The position numbers were made by a program, and so were the translations under genes. A stretch of DNA of 64,000 bases from Absidia repens (Eukaryota > Mucoromycota > Mucoromycetes > Mucorales > Cunninghamellaceae), in the NCBI GenBank assembly GCA_002105175.1, contig MCGE01000032.1, positions 411,557-475,556 on the forward strand. The letters run 5' to 3'. This document shows, in pieces, positions 56,361-64,000 of the stretch. Within the stretch, counting starts at the first letter, position 1; each line of letters starts with the position of its first letter. A model generated the notes under the pieces. The model was not told where the DNA came from. It ran no database searches and saw only the letters and a list, made by a program, of their open reading frames with translations.

Positions 56361-57360
56361 AGTCGGGAAGCCCTACAGCCATAATGGCAAGCCCCTACTG
56401 GATGCTTAAAAACCATATACAAGAATCTCACTTAATTCTACCTGTCTCATTTCTACTTTTTAATTTTTTATTTTCTTTATATACTCTATTCAACAGTGCG
56501 GATTCATGCAAAAAGTTCACTCCCAGGTTTCATGCTCTCTCGATGATATTTTCCTTTTTGAGTAAAAAAAAGTCTATGACAATGATATTAATAAAGAACG
56601 ATCATATTGAATATAATGGTGGACTGGGTATTGTGATATTACTGTATTATTATAGTCGGATAACACTATGGAATGATCTTGACTGAAAAAAAAGAATATC
56701 TTTTGAGAATTAAAAACAGGAAAGATAATGCAGCAATTTTAGAAGATAAGACTCGCATTTTCTTTTTTGAAAGAAAAAAGATTGAACCATTAGTTCCTAG
56801 AAAATAGGTGATAGTATTGTAGTGAATAAATAAAAAGATAATCCGTTTTTATTTCATGATTATATAGTCAAAAAGGAGATCATCATTGATTCTTGGCTAA
56901 AAAAAAAAGTCGGGACCTGGTTCTGGGATTTCTGGTGGATCTGACGGACCTGAAAATGGTGTTGTATTTGTGATACCCAAACCTATTTCCCATCTTCCAC
57001 ATCTTTATTTATTTATACCCCGCTCCGCATTTCTTTCACTTTGACATTTTGACAGTTACTGCCCTATACCTTATTTTATTCATACTTCATCACCCGCTAA
57101 ATTACTTCCCCAACATCACTTCAGATTATCCCAATTTGTAACCATTTCACTATGACTCACTTAGCTATAGAAAAAGATATAAATATGACATGTTTGAATA
57201 TTAAATAAAAAGAGTAACCAATTGTATCACTTATTCGTACCTTTGCGTTTATTTCAAATGGGATTTAGATGAGGTTCACTGCATTTTGTATGAATAGGCG
57301 CACCAATGATATTATTGACTTTGAGGATATAGTGAATATAGACTTCACAGTATGATCGCT
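56361..57360. other. unassigned A/T-rich spacer
   Basis: Open frames here (for example 56384-56686) are low-complexity and unsupported. 57150-57235 carries 'aataaaaagagtaacc' and 'ttgtatcacttattcg', resembling the end of the LTR family at 51-52 kb. Confidence 0.45.
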
Positions 57361-58110
57361 GTTTTTTTTGATAGACAGAGGGAACATTTTTTTTAAAGAT
57401 AGCAGGAAATCCCTTTTTTTTAAAGATAGCAGGAAATCCCTTTTTTTTAAAGATAGCAGGAAATCCCTTTTTTTTGATAGACAGCAGGAATATCCTTTTT
57501 TTTTAATAGATAGATACAAGGAACACCTTTTTTTTTTGAAAGATAGCAGGAATCACTTTTTTTTTTGGATAGACAGCAGGACCTTTTTTTTTGATATACG
57601 ACTGGAATCCTTTTTTGTTTTGGCAGACAGCTTGAGTCCCCTTTTCTGATCTCCCTCTTCTTTTTTTTTATGGAATGCCTTCATCAAAACTCCAAGGGTT
57701 CAGGCGATCGTTTTAGTTTAGAGATCAGAAGTGTAGTAATGTTTCAATAAAAAGAAAAGTTTATTCTTGAATGAGGAATGAGGGTACCTTTTATTTTGAC
57801 GGGGAAGGTAGTTTTTTTTTTAAGTCAGCAGGAATTTTTTTTTTTATGACAGCTGGAAACCTTTTTTTTTAATAGACAGCAGGTAGTCTTTTTTTTTTTT
57901 TGAAGGATAGCAGGAACCTTTTTTTTTTTTTGAAGGATAGCAGGAACCTTTTTTTTTTGAAGGATAGCAGGAACCTTCTTTTTTTTTGATAGACCACAGA
58001 ACCCCCTTTTCTTTTGAAAGATAACAGTAGCCTTTTTTTTTGATAGATAGAAGGAACCCGCTTATGGTTTGATAGATAGCAGGAACCTCCTTTTTTTTTT
58101 ATTGACGGAC
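57361..58110. repeat. T-run minisatellite, unit gatagcaggaa + T8-12
   Basis: Two arrays (57361-57620 and 57825-58105) of a ~26-30-bp unit 'gatagcaggaaccttttttttt'. They are separated by a 200-bp block containing 'caataaaaagaaaag'. Unit variants share 'agcagga'. Confidence 0.9.
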
Positions 58111-58760
58111 CTCTGGATATTTTTGTGAAGGGAATAAAAATAAAATCCCGCTCAGCTGAATTAGTTTTCAAGGGGCATCTACCATTTTCACTCTCTCTTT
58201 CTCTTTCTCTTTCTCTTTCCCTTTTTTTAATGAAAAAATTATTTTTTGTCACGGTTATTTGCTCGTTGTGGACCTGGTGACCTTGGCTTTCTGTTAGGAC
58301 TAGTTTAGAAGGGGTTTGCGATTAGCGATTACAAGATGCATGGGGAAACCCTTTCATTTTGGATCTAGGATCTTGGGGCTCATGATTAGCTTAGTTTATG
58401 TCATTTTCTTAATAAATCATATCTTTTATTCATAAAACAACAATAACAATAGCAACAAAATGTCTTTGCTTCATAAACATGCATTTGTCTTGATAAAGCA
58501 TGTCTTTGCTTTAATGAGAGCGCTTCATTAGAAGTTTACAGATCCCACTTTGAGATCCCTTTTTTATACACCATTCCTTCCTCAGACTTTTTTTTTGCTA
58601 ACACCATTCTTCTAGGCTAGTACCTCTATCAACTATTATTGACCTATATATATATATTCTTTCTTTTTGCATAGAATTGACTTTCATGATACAAAAAAAA
58701 GAGCTTTTATTATTATTTCTGTTTTCCAACATACCATGGATAACAAAACCATTCTAATGT
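58111..58760 (-). repeat. dispersed repeat X, copy 5 (reversed)
   Basis: 'ttgacggacctctggat', 'gctcgttgtggacctggtg', 'atggggaaaccctttcattt' (58340-58360), 'cataaaacaacaataac', 'gcgcttcattagaagttta' in reversed order relative to copy 1. A (TTTCTC)n stretch is at 58193-58218. Confidence 0.75.
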
Positions 58761-59279
58761 ATTAAGCTAAACTATAGTCTATTCTACTGACGTACTGCGA
58801 ACATTAAAAAGGAGGGGTATCCAACGTTGAATTGTGCAACCGGCGCCCAGGAAACGATAGTTCTGAATTGTATGGCTGAGAATAGAGGAATGAGGAGAGA
58901 GATCTATGCTGTTTGGTAGATGAGATGAGGAGAGCAGTTAAGAATGATTCCAAAACACCAAAGAGTGGTTGTAAACAAAAGAGAGAGAGTGGTCATAAAA
59001 AAAGATGGTGATAGTGAAAATAACAAAGATGGTTATTAGAAAAGGAGAGTGTGGCTGTAAAAAAAAATAGAAAGGTGAAATGAAAAAGATCGATTGCTGG
59101 AAAGAAAAAGAGATGGCGGATGCGAAAAAAAAAGAGATGACGGATGCGAAAAAAAGACGGTGGTTATAATAAAAAGAGGGTGCCATTAAAAAAAAAGGAA
59201 GGTGATGAGCAGAAAAAAAAGTGGAAGTTTTAAAAAGAAAGAAAGAGGGTGGTGTCAAGAGAAGGAGAGGACGATGTAT
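58761..59279. other. purine-rich spacer
   Basis: G/A-rich strand with irregular 'gatggtgat' and 'aaaaaaagagatg.cggatgcg' repeats. No gene. Confidence 0.5.
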
Positions 59280-59740
59280 ATAAAACGGATTCTTTCATGT
59301 AGATTTCTAAACGGGATCTTTAACAGGGATCTCCAAACGGGATCTGCAACTTCTGTTGAATTGCTCACCATTGAAGCGACAACACAGTCTTAAGAAAAAA
59401 AACAATTTCATTCATGCAAAGACATACTACATTTAATAAAAGTGGAATATACTTTTATTGAGGTAAAGATATGTTTTATCGAAACAAATACATAAACTAA
59501 ACTAATCATGACATCTCCAAGATCCAGAATTCAAAATGAAAGGGTTTCCCAAATGCATCTTGTAATCGCTATTCTCAAAACCGTTCTAAACTAGTCCTAA
59601 AAGCAAGCCAGGGCCACCAGGTACAGAAAGAGACAAAAACAGAGAAGAAGAAAAATTTAAAAAAAAAGAGAAAGAGAGAAAAAAAATAGATGCCGCCTTT
59701 TTATTAAAAAAAGAGTGAGCGGCATTCGAAATATGACTGG
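59280..59740 (+). repeat. dispersed repeat X, copy 6 (+)
   Basis: 'aaacgggatct', 'aagatatgttttatcgaaac', 'aaaatgaaagggtttccca' at about 59533, 'ccaccaggtacagaaagag' and 'gatgccgcc', in copy 1 order. Confidence 0.7.
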
Positions 59741-59744
59741 ACCA

Positions 59745-59945
59745 CCCAGAAATCACTTATATTAGCGTAGACAGAAATAGAAGTCTAAAGCAAATTATTT
59801 TTTTTACACAAGTGAAATATTTCCACTTCTGGTTATAAATAAAAGAGCAATATTTCCACTTTGAAGCAAAAGGAAGAGAGGAAATAAATAAAGCAATATT
59901 TACATTTGGAGAACCAAGACCAACTAGTAAATCGCGATTTTCCGA
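59745..59945 (-). repeat. reversed copy of the 32.9-33.06 kb element
   Basis: 'cttatattagcgtagacag', 'gttataaataaaagagcaat' and 'atttccactttgaagc' are reverse complements of the sequence upstream of the secreted-protein gene at 33090, in matching order. No coding sequence follows here. Confidence 0.75.
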
Positions 59946-60224
59946 ACTGGTTTATAAAGCAGCAAACAATTATCTCTCTCTTTCTCTTTCCTTTTTTTTT
60001 TTTTTTTTTTTTTTTTAAGTTCGCTAACACCTTGACCACTGCTATATAAACATTTTTTTTATTTTACCTTCACAACACCTTGACCACCCCCATATAAAAT
60101 CTCAAAAAAAACAAACGAAGTGGCGCTTGCGGGTAGGCTACGGGGAGAGTCTTTAGCCTTTGGTTCTGGAGGGCATGGATCGACTCCGGGGTGAAAAAAA
60201 TTAGATTTTTGATTTGTTTTTGTT
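59946..60224. other. unassigned spacer
   Basis: T-run at about 59990-60016; two 'caccttgaccac' repeats at 60030 and 60072. No gene. Confidence 0.4.
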
Positions 60225-60480
60225 TGTGTGGAGTGTGGAGTGTGGAGTGTGGGGTAAGGGGTAAGGGGTAAGAGGTGAGAGATAAGAGATAAAGAGATTA
60301 AATAGGAAATAGATTAAATAGACTAAATAGATTAAATAGACTAAATAGGAAATAGATTAATAGACTAAATAGACTAAATAGGAAATAGAATAAATAGACT
60401 AATTAGGAAATAGATTAAATAAACTAAATAGACAAAATAAACTAAATAGTAAATAGATTATATATACTAAATAGGAAATA
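60225..60480. repeat. short tandem repeats: gtgtgga / gggtaa, then attaaatagact
   Basis: 'gtgtggagtgtggagtgtggg' and 'gtaaggggtaaggg' (60227-60275), then a 12-bp A/T-rich repeat 'attaaatagact' mixed with 'aggaaatag' to about 60480. Confidence 0.85.
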
Positions 60481-60694
60481 TATAAGAATATTAAATATTA
60501 CCAAATACAACAATTTAAGGAAATATATTTTAATATTAAATAGACAGAAAGGATATTTAATATTAAAAATAACATAGACAAATTATATTAGAATTTAATA
60601 TTAGATATTATAACACATTTTTTCATATATACATATAAAAATTTTAGAGTATGAATTTATATTAGGTTTAAGATATAGATAAAAAAAATGGATC
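60481..60694. other. A/T-rich flank of the Merlin element
   Basis: Very A/T-rich ('taatattaaatag'-like) sequence; no gene. Confidence 0.4.
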
Positions 60695-61205
60695 AAGGTT
60701 AAAATAGACACTCCATAGTAATTAGAAATCCAAATTAGTAGACGGATAATGGGTTTATCCGGCCGAGAGTGGTACCGATCGACGCAGAATTGTTTAGAGT
60801 ATGTTACACATAAGTTTAAGATTCATCGGCCGACATTTTTGGAAAACCGAAAAATGGCTTTAAATGACAATTACAGACCCTGATGACGATCTATTCGTGT
60901 TCCCTGTGTCGATCTGCGCACGGACGTTTGTTCCTGAAATTTGGGATCCGTTCCGACAACTTTAATTTTTTTAATAAATCGAAAATTAGTAAAAAAAAAA
61001 TAATGAAAACCTAGATTGTCTTTTTCCAGAAATAAATTCATAAATTTGTTAATTCAACTCCAATAACTTTGAAACTATATCAGAATATGTAGTTTTACAT
61101 GCGCTTTTGAATGGTGTAACGTATGTCGTTGTAACTAATCTATGTGTAAAGTTAAAGCCGAAAAACGTCCAAAACATCCATTTTCTAAATTTGGAAGGTC
61201 GTTAT
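60695..61205. repeat. left terminal inverted repeat of the Merlin element
   Basis: Pairs with 63730-63221. Shared blocks include 'gtggtaccgatcgacgcag', 'catcggccgacatttttgg' and 'cgaaaaacgtccaaaacatcc'. Confidence 0.92.
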
Positions 61206-61413
61206 ATTGGTAGTATGAGCTGCGATAGAAACAAAATAACATGGTGCTCCCTATGATATCACCAGGCAATAAACATAAGTTGGTGTTACCAAATGTTTAA
61301 CCGTATTTCGGCAAAATAAGAGATAAAAACGACATAACGTCATGGTGCATTTTAGTGTGAGAATTAGAGGGCCATGAATTCGTGGGGCACTTTTAGTGTC
61401 AAAATAAAAAATG

Positions 61414-61421
61414 TATATAAA
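61414..61421 (+). promoter_or_regulatory. TATA box of the Merlin transposase
   Basis: TATATAAA ~80 bp before the ATG at 61503. It lies after the earlier in-frame ATG at 61374, which is why the later start was chosen. Confidence 0.6.
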
Positions 61422-61502
61422 GGGCATTGTTTTTGCGTTGTTTTCTCAAATCACTTCTTTTTTAATAACCCATCTTACCAAACACCAAATTACTGTACAA
61501 GA

Positions 61503-62692
61503 ATGACTTTTCCTGCCATCACCGAGCTTGGTTCCATTATCACATGCCCAAGAGCCGCCGCCAAGTTTATCAAGGATAAAAATTTGGTGTATACTGAAGT
61601 GACTGGAAATGGTCTATTTTTGTGTAACAACTGTGCCGGCCCTCTCCGGTTGATCAACCGAAGACGTACTCATTACGTTTGGCAGTGTCCTACCTTCAGT
61701 ACCGTTTGTCTTAAGCGTCAAACGCTTACTTTTCGGGTCGATTCGTTTTTTTTTAATATGAAGGGCCCTCTCAACAAGCGGTTGCTTTTCCTTTATTTTT
61801 GGGCAGCCAAGAGCTCAATGACGCAAATTGAATTGTTTACTGGTCTGGCTCCTGTTACCATCCGTTCAATGCGTAGTAATTTGTATTACGCATTAGAGGA
61901 ATCATTGGATGAAAGCAGCGTTGAAATCGGTAAGCGGTCTATTTGTTGTTCTGCTGTTTATTTTCTTATTTACTGATACTGATTATTTGTATTATAGGGG
62001 GCTATGATGCGAATGGCGAACGCATCATAGTTGAAGTTGATGAATCCAAGTTTGGGAAGGTGAAATACCATCGTGGTCATCCGGTTGAAGGCGTATGGGT
62101 TGTTGGCGGCGTGGAAAAGACCGCCGATCGCAAGATGTTTGTTTCCACGGTGGAAAATCGGAATGGGTGGACGATGAAGGACCTCATCATTCGATTTGTC
62201 AAGCCAGGGTCCATCATCCGAACTGACTATTGGCGGGCATATGATCGGCTTGATACGTGGGTCGATGAAAATGGTGCAAGATTGGACTATATCCATGAGA
62301 AGGTGAACCACTCTCAAGAGTTCATCAGTCGGGAAGGTGTCCACACCAATACAATTGAAGGTACCTGGAACGGAATCAAGCAAACAGTGCCTCCAAGAAA
62401 CCGTACTGCTGTTGCAATGCCATGGAAGCTGGTGGAGTTTATTTGGCGGCGATTGCACGACGACCATTGGTCGGCACTTCTCGCAACTCTTCGGGAAGTG
62501 TCGTTCACACCCCTTGCTCAAGCTGTTGGTGAACCCTACACGGTACGCCGTAGGATACCAACCTTGACTGCCCATCGTCCTTCGGTGGAGGAAGAAGATG
62601 AGGACGACATGGAGGTGGACAGGCTTCTTAGTGATGCTAGTAGTATAGAAGTGGAAGAAGATGATGACGACGACGAAGATTATATTGCTTGA
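61503..62692 (+). CDS. Merlin / IS1595-family DDE transposase
   Basis: Exons 61503-61929 and 61998-62692, with a 68-bp GT-AG intron; 373 aa, frame intact. The zinc-ribbon-like N-terminus has Cys 41, 44, 62 and 69 (FLCNNC ... QCPTFSTVC). The catalytic core has the family signatures VEVDESKFGKVKYHRG (Asp 157), GSIIRTDYWRAY (Asp 219), KVNHSQEF and GVHTNTIEGTW (Glu 263), giving a complete DDE triad. The C-terminal tail is strongly acidic (EEDDDDDEDYIA). The enzyme would cut and paste DNA between the long inverted repeats that flank it. An earlier in-frame ATG at 61374 lies upstream of the TATA box and is less likely. All catalytic residues and both repeats are kept, so recent activity is plausible. 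Confidence 0.93.
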
Positions 62693-62700
62693 TTTTGTTT

Positions 62701-62706
62701 CAATAA
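62701..62706 (+). terminator. poly(A) signal of the Merlin transposase
   Basis: AATAAA a few bases after the stop codon, within 'caataaattatttatt'. Confidence 0.6.
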
Positions 62707-63220
62707 ATTATTTATTATTATTACATAACTTATGATATATTTTGTCATCAATCGGAAACTTAATTGTGATACATTCATTCAGATATAGCTTTTGCATGAC
62801 TTCGGATATTTAAATATTTCCTCAGCACTTTATTTTTTCAACATCTCTTCCACATCTACTTCATCATTTCGACATTTACTTTTTTTTTGAACATCTCTTC
62901 AACATCTCTTCCACATCTACTTCAACATTTCGACATTTACCTTATATTTTCCAACATCTCTAACTTCTACTTATACATATACCGCGCCTCATCTTCCGCA
63001 TCTCAACAATTCAAATACCGAAGCGACTTACGCATTAAGCTCTGCTGCACTGATTCGTCCCAAAATTTCAACCAAGATCTTCCTATTTTCTTAGTTTACA
63101 GTAGCTGTTCTTATCTATTATTTCATTCCAAATATATTACAATCAATAAATATGAATGTGCCATTTACTATCCACTTTTCTTACATGTACTGCTACTATT
63201 GCCGTACTTTGATGATGAAT
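62707..63220. other. internal non-coding part of the Merlin element
   Basis: Includes a short tandem series 'catctcttc.acatctacttc' and 'tttcgacatttac' (62838-62970). A 134-codon frame running into the right repeat is A/T-driven and not supported. Confidence 0.5.
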
Positions 63221-63730
63221 TTAATGACCTTCCAAATTTAGAAAATGGATGTTTTGGACGTTTTTCGGCTTTAACTTTACACATAGATTAGTTACAACGA
63301 CATACGTTACACCATTCGAAAGCGCATGTAAAACTACATATTCTGATATAGTTTCAAAGTTATTGGAGTTGAATTAACAAATATATAAAATTATTTCTGG
63401 AAAAAGACAATCTAGGTTTTCATTATTTTTTTTTTTACTAATTTTCGATTTATTAAAAAAATTAAAGTTGTCGGAACGGATCCCAAATTTCAGGAACAAA
63501 CGTCCGTGCGCATATAGACACAGGGAACACGAATAGATCGTCATCAGGATCTGCAATTGTCATTTAAGGCCATTTTTCGGTTTTCCAAAAATGTCGGCCG
63601 ATGAATCTTAAACTTATGTATAACATACTCTAAACAATTCTGCGTCGATCGGTACCACGCTCGGCGGATAAACCTATTATCCGTCTACTAATTTGTATTT
63701 TAATTACTATGGAGTGTCTATTTTAACCTT
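63221..63730. repeat. right terminal inverted repeat of the Merlin element
   Basis: Reverse complement of 60695-61205, with scattered single-base differences (for example gataaacctatt versus the complement of aatgggtttatc). Confidence 0.92.
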
Positions 63731-63764
63731 CAACCGTATTATCGAGTATGTATTTTTGTGGGTT

Positions 63765-64000
63765 TAATTTTAGTTTTAGGAATTAGGATATAAGTTTAAG
63801 GTTTGAGATTCAGGGATTTGGGGTTTAGATCTTGGGCTTTGAGTTTTGTGTTTTGGATTTTGGGTTTTGGGTTTTAGGTTTTTGGGTTTGGGTTTAGGGT
63901 TTTGGGTTTTGGGTTTTAGGTTTTGGGTTTTGGGTTTTGGGTTTTGGGTTTTGGGTTTTGGGTTTTGGGTTTTGGGTTTTTTGGGTTTTGGGTTTGGGTT
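63765..64000 (+). repeat. telomere-like G-rich repeat at the window end
   Basis: Starts irregularly ('gtttaaggtttgagattcagg') and sharpens into TTTTGGG units with TTTAGGG, TTTGGG and TTTTAGG variants up to the last base. The G-rich strand points towards the end, as at a right telomere. Degenerate subtelomeric or interstitial repeat is the alternative. Confidence 0.7.

Larger units (their letters stand above)
60695..63730 (+). mobile_element. Merlin (IS1595-like) DNA transposon, apparently complete
   Basis: A 3.0-kb element: ~510-bp terminal inverted repeats (60695-61205 and 63221-63730), outer ends aaggttaaaatagacactcc / its complement, and one intron-containing transposase between them. The two arms differ at only a small fraction of positions by eye. 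A clear 8-9-bp target duplication could not be seen at the ends I chose, so the borders may be off by a few bases. Confidence 0.88.

Noticed and set aside
56384..56686. 100-codon plus-strand frame
   Set aside because: Low-complexity hydrophobic translation of A/T-rich DNA with no recognisable domain or paralogue.
62887..63291. 134-codon plus-strand frame inside the Merlin element
   Set aside because: A/T-driven frame that runs into the inverted repeat; Merlin elements carry one transposase gene.

Overview
The window looks like a chromosome-end (subtelomeric) segment of a filamentous fungus, most likely an early-diverging one of the Mucorales type. That placement is inference from gene content, short GT-AG introns of 44-120 bp, A/T-rich spacers and a Merlin-type transposon; no rRNA or tRNA was seen. 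The last ~230 bases are a degenerate TTTTGGG/TTTAGGG array whose G-rich strand runs towards base 64000, as expected for a right-hand telomere.

Left two-thirds (1-46 kb): a head-to-tail array of eight HET-domain genes, all on the minus strand, here called A to H from left to right. All share a ~620-residue C-terminal unit containing the heterokaryon-incompatibility (HET) motifs YVALSYRWGELDEQ, EYVWVDA.CVDQEN and KRKATIY.MN.IY, and all begin with a very short acidic first exon. A-D are simple two-exon genes (~735 codons). E-H carry long, unlike N-terminal regions joined by phase-0 introns: three helical repeats with His-flanked Gly-zipper segments (E, 1480 aa), a shortened version (F), a beta-trefoil-like region (G, 1034 aa) and seven tandem copies of one exon module (H, 1243 aa). 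By reading frame B, C, E, G and H are intact. A has an in-frame TAG, and D and F each lack one base. At least three eroded HET relics and two orphan 3' flanks lie between the genes. Each unit carries the same promoter box and the same 3' flank, so the array grew by tandem duplication of whole units. Two paralogous single-pass membrane protein genes sit beside relics, and two small secreted-protein genes lie in the spacers.

Middle (46.9-60 kb): a repeat graveyard. It holds a degenerate Ty3/gypsy element without reverse transcriptase, several minisatellites, two LTR insertions with 5-bp target duplications inside one arm of an inverted repeat, and diverged copies of the HET 3' flank in both orientations.

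Right end (60.7-63.7 kb): an apparently complete Merlin (IS1595-like) DNA transposon with ~510-bp terminal inverted repeats and an uninterrupted two-exon transposase, followed by the telomere-like repeat.

Working model (inference): the array is a fast-evolving self/non-self recognition locus, with a constant HET effector half and interchangeable N-terminal halves, undergoing birth-and-death at a chromosome end.
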